Source: Adiantum capillus-veneris
Taxonomy: Eukaryota > Streptophyta > Polypodiopsida > Polypodiales > Pteridaceae
Length of the DNA: 64,000 nt
Direction: 5' to 3'
NCBI GenBank assembly: GCA_014529385.2
Contig: CM043964.1
Coordinates: 138,904,529 to 138,968,528, forward strand
Notes under the pieces: generated by a model
Seen by the model: the letters and a program-made list of their open reading frames with translations, nothing else
Databases searched by the model: none
What the model was told of the DNA's origin: nothing
Translations under genes and position numbers: made by a program
In this document: in pieces, positions 1 to 11,790 of the stretch
Position numbering within the stretch: the first letter of the stretch is position 1
Layout of the letters: each line of letters starts with the position of its first letter

Positions 1-2560
1 TTGAACTTAAGTTTGAGCCTCTTGGCATTGTTAGCCAAAAGGATAAAAAAATGTCGTTCTATGCCCTTAGTAGACACAAGGATGTTATAAAGCTGGCCTT
101 CCATGGTAGTGCTATACTAGCATACGTAGGCAAGGTTCGAGCCTCTTGGCCTTGGTAGCCATAAGGATATCATGAGGCTAGCCTTGCACCATTATCCTAC
201 ACTAGCATACACAATTAAGACTCAAACTTAAGTTGCTATTATTATATGCCCTTTGTAGCCACAAGGATGTCATGAGGCTAACCTCGCATCCTAGTGTTAC
301 ATTACCATATATTGATGAGGCTCAAACTTAAGTTCGAGCCTAAAGGTTTTAGATTTTTTCCCCTTTGGTAGCCACAAGTATTTCACAAGGCTGGCCTTTC
401 ATGGTAGTGCTACACTAGCATATGTGGGCAAGCTTTGAACTTAAGTTTGAGCCTCTTGCTATTATTAACCACAAGGACGTCATGAGGCTAGCCTTGCACA
501 TTAGTGCCTCGCATTACATATGCAAAGGAGGCTTAAACTCAAGTTTGAGCCTAAAGGTATTATTATGTACCCTTGGTAATAGCCTCATGGATGTCATGAG
601 TCTAGCCATGCATGGTAGTGCTACATTAGCATAGGTAGGTGAGGCTCAAACTTAAGTTCAAGCCTCTTGCCATTGGTAGCCACAAGGATGTCATAAGGCT
701 AGCTTTGCACCCTATATGAGCTATAGCTACACTAGCATATGTAGTTGAGGCTTGACCTTAGGTTCAAGCCTAAAGGTGTTATTCTATGTCCTTGGTATCC
801 TCATGGATGTCAAGAGACTAGTCTTTCACCCTAGTGCTATAGTAGCATATTCAAACGACTCTACACTAGCATATGCACTTGAGGATCGAACTTAGTTTCA
901 AACCTAGAAATGTTTTTCTATGCCCTTAGTAGTGAAAAGGATTCCATAAATCTAGCCTTGCATGACAATGTTTTACTAGCATATGCAAGCGAGGTTTGAG
1001 CCTCTTGGCCTTGGTAGCCATAAGGAAATCATGAGGCTAGCCTTGCATGTTTGTGCTACACTAGCATACACAATTAAGGCTAAAACTTAAGTTCAAGCTT
1101 AAAGGTGTTATTTTATGCCCTTGGTAGCCCACAAGTATGTCATGAGGCTACTGTTGCATCCTAGCGTTACATTATCATATACCGATGAGGCTCAAACTTA
1201 ATTTTGATGCTAAGGTGCTATTCTTTGCCCTTAGTAGCCATAAGGATGTTATCAGGTTGGCCTTTCATGGCAGTGTTACAATAGCATATGCAAGCAAGCC
1301 TCAAACTTAAATTTGAGCCTCTTGTGATTGTTAGCCACAAGGATTTCACATGTGAGGCTAGCCTTGCAAGTTAGTGCCACACTAGCATATGCAAGCAAGG
1401 CTCAAACTTAAGTTTGAGTGTAAAGGTGTTGCTCTATGCCCTTGATAGTATCCTCAAGGATGTTATGAGTCTAGCCATGCATGGTAGTCCTACATTAGCA
1501 CAAGTAGGTGAGGCTCAAACTTAAGTTCCAACCTCTTGCCATTGGTAGCCACAAGAATGTCATAAGCCTATATTTTCACCCTATATGAGCTAGTGCTACA
1601 CAAGCATATGCAGTTTAGTCTCAAACTTAAGTTCAAGCCTAAAGGTGCTATTCTACAATCTTGGTATCCTCATGGATGGCATGACACTAGTCTAGCACCC
1701 TAGTGCTACAGTAGCATATTCAAGCGAGGCTACAATAGCATATGCACTTGAGGCTTGAACTTAAGTTTGAGCCTAAAGGTGTTGTTCTATGCCCTTAGTA
1801 GCCAGAAAGATGTCATAAAGCTAGCTTGGCATGATAGTGCTATACTAGCATATGTAAGCGAGGCTCGAGCCTCTTGAACTTGGTAGCCATAATAATATTA
1901 TGAGGCTAGCCTTTCACCCTTTTGCTACACTAGCATACACAATTGAGACTCAAACTTAATTTTGAGCTCAAAGGTGTTATTCTATGCCCTTGGTAGCCAT
2001 GAGGATGTCATAAGGCAAGCCTTGAATCCTAGTGTTACATTACCATATATTTAGGAGGCTCAAACTTAAGTTTGAGCCTAAAGGTGTTATTATGTGCCCT
2101 TGGTAGCCACAAGGATGTATGAGGTTGGACTTTCATGGTAGAGATACAGTAGCATATGTAGGAAAGCTTGGAGCTTAAGTTCCAACCTGGTTCTATTGTT
2201 AGCCACAAGGATATCATGAGGCTAGCATTGCATGTTAGTGCTACACTAGCATATGCACGCGAGGCTCGAGCATGATTTTGAGACAAAAGGTGTTGCTCTA
2301 AGCACTTGGTAGTAGCCTCAAGGATGTCACGAGGTTAGCTATGCATGGTAGTGCTACATTAGCATAGGTAGGCGAGGATCAAACTTAAGTGTGAGCCTCT
2401 TGCCATTGGTAGCCACAAATATGTCATAAGTTTTGCTTTGCACTCTATATGAGCTAGTGCTACACTAGCATATGGAGAAAAGGCTCAAACTTAAGTTCGA
2501 GCCTAAAAGTGTTATTTTATGCCTTGGTATCTTCATGGATGTCATGAGACTAGTCTTGTT
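1..2560. repeat. Satellite array with 8-monomer higher-order repeat
   Basis: Degenerate monomers of about 105-118 bp follow the order GAGGCTCAAACTTAAGTT, then AAGGTGTTATTCTATGCCC or a CTCTTGCCATTGG variant, then TGGTAGCCACAAGGATGTC, GAGGCTAGCCTTGCA, and TAGTGCTACACTAGCATATG. Variant monomers recur in the same order: the CTTGCCATTGGTAGCC type with its extra CTATATGAGCTA tail lies at 666, 1535 and 2399, spacings of 869 and 864 bp, or eight monomers. The array enters from the left edge and decays after about 2560. Many monomers carry the inverted repeat AGGCTCAAACTT/AAGTTTGAGCCT, perfect over 24 bp at 2056-2079. ORFs within it are chance readings. Confidence 0.93.
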
Positions 2561-3283
2561 TTTAGTTCTATTTCCCACCATGTGACTAGTCTTGCGAATG
2601 AGTAGACTTGCAAGACTATAAGTTGTACTTGTAGTCTTGTAGGCTATATTTTGGTAGACATCTTTATCCATGACAGCCTTAAAGTCCAATTTTTAATCCT
2701 CCAACTCAATCTCAAGGTTGAGGTTGTGGTCCAAGTCCCAATGAATGCATGCTTTAGCTTCAACTCAAGGTTGAGGTTGAGGCTCAACTTGACTCAACCT
2801 CAAGCTTGAGATTAAGGTCCAACTACCATGTTCCAAGGTGGAGGCCAAGCGTGAGACTTCTATACGGACCTAAACAATTAATCAATGCTCAAAAAAAGCT
2901 TGTTGTTAGTGTAATCCCACCTACAGAGTTTAACCTTTACATATAAATTTCAAATTTGAAGGTGGAAGAATTTCAAGAAGAAGAAGAGTATTTTCATGTC
3001 GAAGGAAGCCTACAAAACTTGAAAATTTTAGAGAAATCTAGTTTAAAAGCCTTTAGATATAGTCAAATTACCTCTTAAATTTCTCTTATGTAGGTTTTCC
3101 AAGCTTTTGAAAAAAAAAAAATTAGTCATATTCCCTCTTAAATTACTCTTATGTAGGTTTCCCAAGCTTTCGAAAAAAGTTTATTTCTAGCACTGCAACA
3201 TTAAATTAAATGCAAAAGAACAGGTCATATTGTAAGACTGGCAAAAGTGCACTAACAAAAGCTATTAATTATGTGAAAAGAAC
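2561..3283. other. Spacer with degenerate short repeats
   Basis: No gene is seen. 2690-2860 is rich in CAAGGTTGAGG-type words and their complements, including the 12-bp palindrome CTCAAGCTTGAG near 2799. 3061-3176 is a local direct duplication of about 63 bp (the CTCTTATGTAGGTTT words), separated by a poly-A run. Confidence 0.6.
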
Positions 3284-3869
3284 ATGCTGGCAAAAGTGCA
3301 CTTTAATTTGAAATTCAAACCTAACAACTTACGTCAAAGAAGACGGCAGGGAAATGGACATGTTGTTCGTCGATCCATGGCTCGCATCTCTCCATGCGAA
3401 GGAATCTCCTTTTTCTCTGTGTGTGCCTTAGAATCTTTCACAGACGTTCAAGCTCAAAGATTAGTTCTTGGTTTGTTTGCTTTGCTTAGCAAAAATCATA
3501 ATATACTCACCCCTTGCAGCTGCAGTCGCAAAGCCTGGCAAGTTGTTTGGACCACTGATGCAGGAAAATAGTCGACGTGCATACCCTCGCTCTCACTTGC
3601 ACAACGCCCCCACACAGGTTTCACTTGTTGGTCCTTGTCGAAGCTGTACTCAAGAAGTTGTATCCAAGCATGAAGTTGCAAAGGATGATCTCTTACACTT
3701 GAAGCACGTTTATGAAAGGATTGCACCATTGAAAAAACCCGGTTTGGAGGTGAAGGCCAAGATCCTTGTGGAAGTGTGTAAAGGACTAGCCTCATATGGA
3801 TGCAGGAAGTACCAAGGAGGAGCTGCTCCAACACTGCTACCATCATCCATGTCACGATCATTAGCATAG
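3284..3869 (+). CDS. Doubtful hypothetical ORF pair
   Basis: Two overlapping plus-strand frames (3284-3571 and 3468-3869) read for 95 and 133 codons. I recognise no domain. The second has a basic, Cys-containing middle and ends in an Ala/Ser-rich tail, with no signal peptide or membrane segment. Most of the same bases are also open on the minus strand (3496-3867), which argues that the openness reflects composition rather than coding. It sits between the satellite and a microsatellite-rich spacer with no partner gene. It could be an exon remnant of a host gene or chance; I favour chance or a relic. Confidence 0.15.
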
Positions 3870-4265
3870 CATGAAGGGGAGTTGATACTATGTCATAATA
3901 ACTAATATCTAATTCTCCTAAATGATTTTCTCATGTTAAATTAATCATTTAAGATGGGGAGGTACTAGGGGAGAAAAAGCTAGAATATTGGTTAGGCTGG
4001 AAGATCGGTCACAATAGGTATCCAAAGGAGGGAAAATAGGGATCCAAAGGGGGGGCCATCTGCCAAAGATCAATGTGCATCAATGGGCTTCAAAGACCCT
4101 AAGGTTCAGCCCATTAAGACTTCCAAAAGGCTAAGGTTCCAAAATTCAAAGGTAATGTTCAAAGGTCAAATCTTAGGGTAAATTGGATGCTTGTGGGAAG
4201 ACTCAAAAGTCTTCCCACATCCCTATCTAGGAGGGGGCAACCCATATATGTAGGGGATGAGAGAG

Positions 4266-4267
<2 letters not shown>

Positions 4268-4298
<31 letters not shown>
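4268..4298. repeat. (AC)n microsatellite
   Basis: Uninterrupted AC dinucleotides follow a short GA run. Confidence 0.98.
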
Positions 4299-4303
<5 letters not shown>

Positions 4304-5204
4304 GCAAGCTCCCTTTACACAAAGGGCATAGTGTACACATGTCAGCTTCCTAGCCCAGCTACCCCCAAGGTGCATTCAAATCCTATTGGATGGCCATAGA
4401 GGTGGACCAATGAGAATTAGGCTAGAGTAAATTTAACTTAATTCATTTAAAAACACTTGATAAAATAACCGTTAGAAATTAATCTCTCTAGAAGACTATT
4501 GGAGTCTCCCAAGGGGTCCAATGAGCATTTAATAGCCCAATGGCTTGCCTGATCCTATTGGCCAGAAGACTAAGGGGTCCAATGAGAGATTAGTTGAATT
4601 ATTTAAATACCTAAAGCTCTCACAAAAGGAAAAACGGGGACACATGTCACAAGGTTATCGCTTATGCTTCTTAATTGTCATTGACTAAGCTTTGCAAGGG
4701 CCAATAGGATGCCAACATCAGCAATTAGCAAGAGGGGTTGACCAAGAGAGAGAGGGGGACTGATTTTTGCAATGAATTATCACACACACACTCACACAAT
4801 CTCATGTGTGAAGTAAACAAGACTATCTCCTTCTCAAGCGTTAATGGAAAGCTCATCATCTACTCCAAGCTTGTGAGAAGGGAGGCCTACACCAACAACT
4901 CTTGGCTTTGTGATGCAAATCCAACCAAGAGTCGAGCTCCAATTATCACTATGTCTATGTTATTTTCCGCTACTCACAAGTTACTAGACCATTAAATGCT
5001 ACATATTACATCTTTTCATACGTGTGCAAAGGGAGGGCAATCGAATTTGGAGGAGTGTTCCGGTGTGATCACATGTGCTCTAGCACTTAATTGTGGAGCT
5101 TGTGGGCATCGTGCAGGAGTCGAAGCAGCATGACAGTCATGATATCGCATTGATCCTATTCGATGGCCTTTCTCACCCAGTTGAGAGTCCTCATCAGCTC
5201 TATG

Positions 5205-5206
<2 letters not shown>
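4299..5206. other. Noncoding spacer
   Basis: No convincing gene. The phrase AAGGGGTCCAATGAG occurs twice (about 4512 and 4571), a small diverged duplication. An 85-codon frame at 4738-4995 has no recognisable features. Confidence 0.5.

Positions 5207-5283
<77 letters not shown>
5207..5283. repeat. (TC)n microsatellite
   Basis: About 77 bp of uninterrupted TC. The poly-Ser/Leu ORF across it is an artefact. Confidence 0.99.
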
Positions 5284-5287
<4 letters not shown>

Positions 5288-5791
5288 TCTCTCATCGGGA
5301 TAGATCTTCAAGGTCTCTTGGGATAGTTTCCTACAACGTTAAAACAATCTTCTTTTTCTTCTCCTTCTCTTGCAGCTAGAAGTTAAGCTAGAGCTGCATG
5401 CCTTTATCTCTAGTAGTTCAAACTTAAGTACAAGCTCATGTCAATATTCACCTAGGAGCTCAAACTTAGGTGCACTACACAAAAAGGTGAGACTCACCAT
5501 GTGTCTTCATTGCTTGAGTTTGTTCACATTGTCAAAGTGACACTAAATACTCAAATTTTCTTGGTAGTATGCAAAAAATTGTGGGCTTCTGCTGCACGCA
5601 TTGAAGCAAGGGCCTTGCCTAGCACTGTGTGCAAGCCACAGATGGCTCCAAGCACGCAACTAGCCTAAACTAGTAAGCTCAAAGATGAGGATGGTGTGTC
5701 ACTCACCACTCTACGCTTGCTATCGTGAGGATTCCTCGTCGTGAAGAAGAAGAAGCCGCTGCTGCGCCGCGCCGTTGTCGCAATGCTCGAT
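5284..5791. other. Noncoding spacer
   Basis: CTCAAACTTAAGT-like words (about 5417 and 5460) echo the left-hand satellite monomer, but no array is present. No gene seen. Confidence 0.4.
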
Positions 5792-5807
5792 TACACACAC
5801 ACAAACA

Positions 5808-5846
<39 letters not shown>

Positions 5847-5877
5847 GCATACACACACACACACACACACACACACA
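5792..5877. repeat. Compound (AC)n-(TC)n-(AC)n microsatellite
   Basis: AC repeats, then TC repeats 5811-5844, an ATGCAT spacer, then AC repeats to 5877. Confidence 0.98.
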
Positions 5878-6642
5878 AGGAGATGATGAAGAAGAAGATG
5901 GAGATGGAGCAAGAGCACTCTTCAATTGCACAAATGAAAGAATGAATGATTTTTAGGTTAAGGTGACTTTTATATGAGCTCGCCCCATTCACACTTGGGC
6001 ACCCATACTTAGCCAACTAACGCTTGAATGTTCCTGTTAGAGTGCGCCTCTCATCGGCGATCACTCTTACCCTTTTCCTATTGGACCGACAAGCCCGATC
6101 AATGACTACTAGATGTGGACACCGGTGGTTAACATACCCCCCTTCCCGATGTAGATTCCTTCCTCGAAATATATCAGTGCAGCATCGGGATCCGCGATAG
6201 AAATTCATGTATCAAAAGAAAAACAAAATTTGTGAAAGCTTAAAGGCAGCATGTATAGTTGTGTAATAAGTGAGATGCATATATGATATTCTAGGAAATG
6301 CAAAAACAAATTCATGAATTGTAACATTGCCAACTAGAACAAGCGTAGTACCTCAATAAAATGCAGTTGAGTTAGGGTCTATTAGGTCGACCCTAAGAGT
6401 AGTACACAAGAGCTAGGGCTAAAGTAAGTACTAGATTGACCACCGTTAATTAAAAAATATCGACTAAAGAGTAGTTAACCCTAAGAATGCTTGTCGAGCT
6501 AGTGGTCTTGTCACTTATACCACTTAAGTGTGATCCACGTAAAATACAAGGAAGTTTGTGCTATTTGCTTTCTCTTTTCTTTTTCTCTCTTTTTTTTTCT
6601 CTTTTTCTTTGTTTTCTTTTTTGTTGTTGTCATAGTTGCTAC
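5878..6642. other. Noncoding spacer
   Basis: Nothing nameable. The stretch includes a pyrimidine-rich tract around 6565-6620. No RNA gene or clear ORF. Confidence 0.4.
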
Positions 6643-6752
6643 AAGTAGCTGGGGGACTCAAGGTATCAAATACCAGCAGCTGGGAGACTCAAGGTCCCAA
6701 ATACCAGCTTGAGCATAAACTAGCCGGGCGACTCGAGGTCTCAAATACCAAC
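6643..6752. repeat. Short tandem repeat, about 35 bp x3
   Basis: Three diverged units share the frame AGCTGGGNGACTCAAGGT followed by CAAATACCAGC. The third unit reads AGCCGGGCGACTCGAGGT. Confidence 0.85.
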
Positions 6753-7307
6753 TTAACAGATGGGCATCCATAAACAAGTCACACTTAGGTGGAATAAACT
6801 AGAGAAAACTATATTCTCATAGCCTAAAATATTACTAAAATTACCATAATTAATAGAATATTTAGAAATTAAAGTCAGCAATTAAGTAGCCTAGTTTAGC
6901 CTAAGGTCTTGATACCTACTTAAAGCCAACTAATAAACCAAACTCAAAGAGAAGAACAAGGTACTAGAAGTTTGAAAAATTATAGCATCTAAATTGGCAA
7001 TGTCACAACTTCATAAATTTTATGCATTGTTCGAATTAAAATGACAACATGCAAACATGTAAATGTGGAAGCATAGATTAAAGGAAGTAGTACATTTGAT
7101 ATAATGGAAAACTTCCATTGTAACATGTAAACATGCATTGTCGTTGTCCTTCTAAGGCATCCTTATGTAGTCACAAATTGCACAATAGTTACCACCAAAC
7201 ATCCACCTTCTAGAGGCACATCAGTGGGAAAAGGTACCAACCCTTATTGAACATAATTAAAAAACATAAGGAACCCTAACCTAATTATTTGCACTCCCCT
7301 TAGAGAG
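6753..7307. other. AT-rich noncoding spacer
   Basis: No gene, array or RNA gene is visible. Confidence 0.4.
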
Positions 7308-7703
7308 TCAAGGGAATAGGATATTGTAGATATTGGGGGGGAACCCTAAGGCTAAATCCATATCCTCGTTGTCGAGAGAAACAAATTCATCATCCGTGAG
7401 ACCATAGGTGCCATCCGTGTAATCATGTAAATCTTCTTCATCATCAGAGGCACCAATGTTTACTAAGAAGGTCACTAGATGCCTATAGTCATCTTCGTCA
7501 AAAGGATAGGCTTGTGCAATGGGAGAGACACTCTCTACTATGTATGGATCAATCATGGTCAAGAGACGTATCAACCATTCTAACTCCTCAAAATTCCTCT
7601 CACATGCTAGCGTACCTACTAAACCCCATTCACATGCAAGCACTAGAAAGACCATGTGGAACACTTTGTGAAAAGTAACGAGGGTACCTCTCACCCAAGG
7701 CAA
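7308..7703 (-). CDS. Unrecognised acidic ORF just beyond the TG1 LTR
   Basis: 131 codons. The N-terminal third is hydrophobic; the C-terminal half is strongly acidic (repeated Asp/Glu, including a DDEED stretch and DNEDMD). I know no family for it. It lies immediately downstream, in TG1 orientation, of the presumed TG1 3' LTR. It may therefore be flanking sequence, the start of another relic, or a piece of an exon. The preceding in-frame bases contain another ATG in a different frame at about 7725, so the true start is uncertain. The acidic run is compositionally unlike the surrounding AT-rich spacer. Confidence 0.25.
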   Translation of the reverse strand: MPWVRGTLVTFHKVFHMVFLVLACEWGLVGTLACERNFEELEWLIRLLTMIDPYIVESVSPIAQAYPFDEDDYRHLVTFLVNIGASDDEEDLHDYTDGTYGLTDDEFVSLDNEDMDLALGFPPNIYNILFP

Positions 7704-7740
7704 GAGTGGATGACTCTAACGTACTAGCCATATCTGTACA

Positions 7741-7993
7741 CACAGATAGATGATGGTTAGAGTGCAAATATTACAAGGGTCGTGTTCTTGTGCATAATGT
7801 GTTTTTATGATTTTGTGTTATGTATAGAACTTGTAAGTTTCCACATTATTGTTTGGTGGATCTTGCTCTTTTACTTTTTTATCTTGTTTTTGTGAGTATA
7901 AGGCTTTATATATACATTCCCTAGGATTGGAGATTGAGAGGTCAGGGAGGAAGGTTGAGAGGGAAGCAAGTGAATGATGGATGTCAGCAAACA
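7741..7993 (-). repeat. TG1 3' LTR (start certain, far end approximate)
   Basis: The minus strand begins TGTTTGCTGACATCC directly after the polypurine tract. It contains a TATA-like TATATATAAAG (plus-strand 7904-7914). The distal end near TGTGTGTACA is my guess; no second LTR copy is present to fix it. Confidence 0.55.
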
Positions 7994-8007
7994 CTCCCCC
8001 CTTCTTT
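7994..8007 (-). other. Polypurine tract of TG1
   Basis: Minus strand AAAGAAGGGGGGAG abuts the TG that opens the LTR. This is the plus-strand priming site expected at the 3' end of an LTR retrotransposon. Confidence 0.8.
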
Positions 8008-8014
8008 GGGTAGA

Positions 8015-9516
8015 TCATACCTTTTGGAAAGATGTCGTCATCTTTTGAAACCAATTGTTCCAAGTTCCTATGGGTGAAGGCTTTAACCAATAGTTTTGGA
8101 CCGCCCTATGCATTTCATCTAGTTGTAAGGGTGGTAAGGTACTCTCCCATGATTTTATTTGCAATGTTGTTGTAGGTGGTGAACTTACAACAGAATGTGA
8201 AAACTCTTCCTTGTTTGTATTGATATGTACAATGGTGGGTGGAGGTTGTGTCAAAGCATATATTTCCATATAGGAACTACAGGAAGAGAAAGAAGCTTCA
8301 TTTGACTTCCCTGTTCCTGAGCTAGGTGGAACAAATCATTTTTTCTTCGGTACCCAAACTAGCTCTGGAGCGCGTGTGTAGCATTCCGTGATTTTTTCCT
8401 TTCCGCAATCTTCAATTTGTTTTGGAGCCACAAGCTTGGGCTCACATGGGCGAGGTGACAAGTAAGAGCACAATTTACGTTTTGGCACCCAGATTTGATC
8501 ATTTCCTTCATAGTAGCCTTGGGCTTCCAATAGTTTTTTGGGAATCCAACACAATGTTTCTTTACATTTCTTGGGGTGAGTGGGACGTTTCTTACCAAGC
8601 TCCTGTCTTTTAGCACTGGCTATGGCTGCTAAAGAAGCTTTAGGGACCCACTTGTATGTTTTCTTTGTTATATTGGGCTGGGTCTTGTGTATCTCAAGCT
8701 TTATTTCAACTACATCAGTTGAAGCTCTAGAGAGTTGGGCTATGGGGACATATGGTTTAACCTCTTGGACATGCAATGTTTTGGGTTTTATTTCCTTAAG
8801 AGGCAATATCTCAGGGACTATGGCTTGAGTGGAAGGGCTAAGAGTTAGTTTCTGCGTTGTGACACCCCCTGTCCCCCAATCAATAGTGCATTTGGTGGCT
8901 ATCATCCACGTGCATCCTAGGTTTATATTACCCTCCATAGTTCCAACAGGCATGAACAAAAAGTCTTGAGCTACAACCCCATTGTCATAACTGACAGAAG
9001 TGTGCCAGATTCCAAAAATCGCAGTTTTTTTCTTGTTGACACCCTTGACTTGGATAATACTTTCAAATAGAGGTGGCTTCCTTAACTGACACCACACCCC
9101 ATATGATAGCAGATTATATTTAGCACCCGTGTCCAATAAGGTGTTATATAGCACTTTTCCATAAGCACTGTTTAGCTCAATAGGGTACCGTAGAGGTGTA
9201 TCAGAGTCCAACCAATCCTCATCGGTTTCAACATGGAATGCATGTGTAACTCCAAGGTTAGCCTCTCGTTGGCATCTTATGTGTTGTTGTCGCTCCTTAG
9301 CCTCAGCTTGAGCTTGTATCTTCTCCAATTTTGTTTGTACCTTGGATGCCTTTTTTTGATGGATGGCACGTAGCTCCTCTTGGCTAAAAGGATCATAGTA
9401 TCTTTTAAATTTACTCGCATTGAGGAATCCAATGGTTTCAACTCAATCAGGAGTCTCCACATGAATGGTTCCTTGTGGGGTGATCTTACATACTCTATAT
9501 GGTCATTTTCCCACAT
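8015..9516 (-). pseudogene. TG1 3' ORF: second retropepsin-like domain plus W-[VI]-P-K repeats
   Basis: The main open stretch, 9328-8336 (330 codons), continues in the same frame past one TGA (8336-8338) to 8015, ending just before the polypurine tract. Residues 1-30 are charged and helical. Residues 48-152 look retropepsin-like: LLDTGAKYNLLS (Asp 66, codon 9133-9131), then the NLGCTWM and TIDWG motifs that close the domain. The tail carries WVPK at 227, WIPK at 261, WVPK at 280 and WVPK at 325, about 16-45 residues apart in Lys-rich sequence. A short upstream segment (9516-9277, other frame) is the integrase tail. A protease placed after integrase is unusual; the normal position is between gag and RT. 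Function of the WVPK tail is unknown. Confidence 0.75.
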
Positions 9517-9729
9517 ATTTCAACTTTTTCTTTTTGTTATGCACTCCATACATAAGGACTTTATCACCAACATTGATATCTTTGTTCTTTAGATGACGGC
9601 CAAACCATTTCTTCCTCCTATCTTTCTCCACAAGTGCATTTTGCACAGCTAATTACCTCTCTTCATCTAGCCTTTCAAGGATATATAATCACTCAACTAA
9701 GGGGTTACCATACCAACCTTCTTGAGAAG

Positions 9730-11090
9730 CTACTCAAAGACTAGGAACAACAAACTCCCATGGCATAACCGCTTCTTGGCCATACACCATCTTAAACATG
9801 TGTAGTTAATGGCAACTTTGTATGCAGTACGATAAGCCCATAAAGCTGAAGTCAGCTTTAAGTCCCAATATGTGCGATGAGCTTCCACCGTTTTGGTCAA
9901 GATAGAGATTAAGGTCTTGTTGGTGCTCTCAGCTTGGCCATTTGCTTGTGGATAATAAGGTGTGGACTTATGGTGAGCTATCATAAAGTTGGTAGTGAGT
10001 TCTTTTATTACTCCATTTATAAATGAGTACCATTGTCACTCACAATCTGAAAGAGACAACCAAATCTTGTAATAATGTTCTCAAAGAGAAACTTGGAAGT
10101 TGACCTCGCATCAACCTTACGTGTCACCCTGGCTTCCGCCCACTTTGTCACATAGTCAGTGGCAACAATAATATATCAAGATTGAGTGCTACGAGCTGTT
10201 GGACTAATTGGGCCTACAAAGTCCAAACCCCATTTTTCAAATGGTTGAGTCACTTTAACAGGATGTAAGGGCATCCTATCCTTTCTTTGTGTGATCTTGT
10301 AATGTTGGCATTCATCACATCCTTTTGCAAAAAATGATGCATCCTTGAATAAGGTAGGCCACCAATAGCCTGATTGCAGCACCTTTCTAGCTATTAGTTC
10401 CCCTGAGAAATGCCCTCCGGCTATACCCATGTGGGCTTCTTGCAGTATGTATAAATACTCTTCCTCATGAGCACAACGTCTAAGAATATCATCCTTCCCT
10501 AGCCTGTAGAGAGTTCCTGCAATGAGAGAGTAAGGTGCACATTCTTTTAACAGTTTTTGAGCTATGTCCTTACGAAGCTCTTTGGGTGGAAAACCATTAA
10601 CTAGAAAGTTCACAATCTTCTCACTCCATTTAGGTATAGTTTTGACTAGGAATAGAGAAGTATTGGGCAACTCATCATCGACTCCAGTAGGGGTTTCACC
10701 ATTGGATATGCGAGACAAATGATTTGCCATGACATGTCTTTTACCAGGTCTCACCACAATGGTAAAATCAAACTCAAGGAGAATTAGCAACCATCGTGTA
10801 ACTCTTCTCGTGGAACAAGGTTTATTTACTAGATACAACAAGGCTTGATGATCAACATAGAAAATAAACTTGTTGGCCAGAAGGTAGTAGAAAAATTTCT
10901 TCACTGCATAAATCATACCTAAACCTTCTCGCTCTGTAGTGGTGTAGTTTCTCTCGGCATCATTCAATTGATGACTTGAAAAGCTAATGGGGTAGTCCAG
11001 TTTATGTTCTCCTGGTTGAGCTAGAACACACCCAATAGCAAAGTTCGATGCATCAATATGCACATGGAAAATTACATTCCAATCGGGCAC
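9730..11090 (-). pseudogene. TG1 RNase H and integrase
   Basis: 11090-10176 starts with the RNase H core (HVHIDASNFAIG, then TTTEREGLGMIYAVKK and FYVDHQALLYL). It passes through a linker into the integrase HHCC zinc finger (H-X3-H, then CDECQ) and the first catalytic Asp region (WGLDFVGPIS). The second Asp region is lost in a frame-broken gap (about 10,000-10,175). 9984-9730 restores the region around the catalytic Glu (YYPQANGQAES) and the WAYRTAYK block typical of Ty3/gypsy. The enzymes would degrade the RNA template and insert the cDNA, but this copy cannot be active. Confidence 0.88.
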
Positions 11091-11219
11091 TCATAGAGTA
11101 GGAGTGCTAGTCGAGGTCTTTTTCAATGACTCATAAGCATGGTCACACTCCGTGGTCTAGTGGAACTCAACAAGAAGCTTGTACAAAGGACGAGCTATCT
11201 TGGCAAAGTTTAAAATAAA

Positions 11220-11790
11220 TCATCGATAATAACCAACATGACCCATGAACCTTTGAACTCCTTTATAGTTTGTAGGTGGTGGAAATTTAGCAATGGATTT
11301 AATTTTTCTCTCATCTGTGGAAATCCCATTTTTGGACACTATATGCCCTAAAATGACTCCATGTTTAACCCAAAATTGGCATTTGAAAGGTTTTAAGGAG
11401 ATGCGATACAATCTGCACTTCTCAAGCACTTTTCGTAAGCATGATAGATGTTCTTCCCAAGAGGAATAAACACAAAGGTCATCTAAGAAAGCTTCACAAA
11501 ATTCCCTCAAATATTCTCTAAAAGCAGTGTTTCTTAATCTTTGAAAGGTAGCAGGGGCATTGGTTAAGCCAAAATCCATAACACGAAATACGAACACTCC
11601 AAATTTGGTTATAAAGGCTATTTTAGCTTGGTCCTCCAACGGAATTGTGATTTGATTTTAGCCAGAGTACCCATTTAGAAAGCTATAAGCTTCCTTCCTT
11701 GCAACTGTTTCAAGCACATGTTCTGAATATGGCAAGGGGTAATGGTCCCTCCTAGTGGCAGCATTGACCTTCTTGAGATCCGTCATGTGA
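11220..11790 (-). pseudogene. TG1 reverse transcriptase
   Basis: Reading from 11,790, it begins near LKKVNAATRRDHYPLP, reaches an in-frame stop by 11,640, and continues as an open stretch with [12 protein letters not shown], the catalytic box as FLDD, and GHIVSKNGIS. Gypsy RTs usually have Y-[VLIM]-D-D, so the first position is altered. A further break separates it from RNase H (11,219-11,091). The fingers/N-terminal part is missing at the junction with the LTR fragment. Confidence 0.88.

Larger units (their letters stand above)
7741..11790 (-). mobile_element. TG1: degenerate Ty3/gypsy retrotransposon remnant
   Basis: Reading the minus strand from 11.79 kb down: RT, RNase H, integrase zinc finger and core, integrase tail, a retropepsin-like domain with W-[VI]-P-K motifs, a polypurine tract and an LTR start. 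The order RT-RH-INT places it in Ty3/gypsy. Gag, the first protease and the 5' LTR are missing because the 5' side is abruptly joined to an unrelated LTR fragment at about 11,784. Frames are interrupted by several stops and shifts, so it is dead. Confidence 0.88.

Noticed and set aside
1-2560. CRISPR-like array
   Set aside because: Monomers are contiguous diverged tandem copies without unique spacers, in a eukaryotic genome; a satellite fits.
5703-5956. ORFs over (TC)n and (AC)n tracts
   Set aside because: Dinucleotide repeats translated into Leu/Ser, Thr/His or Cys/Val runs; no gene evidence.
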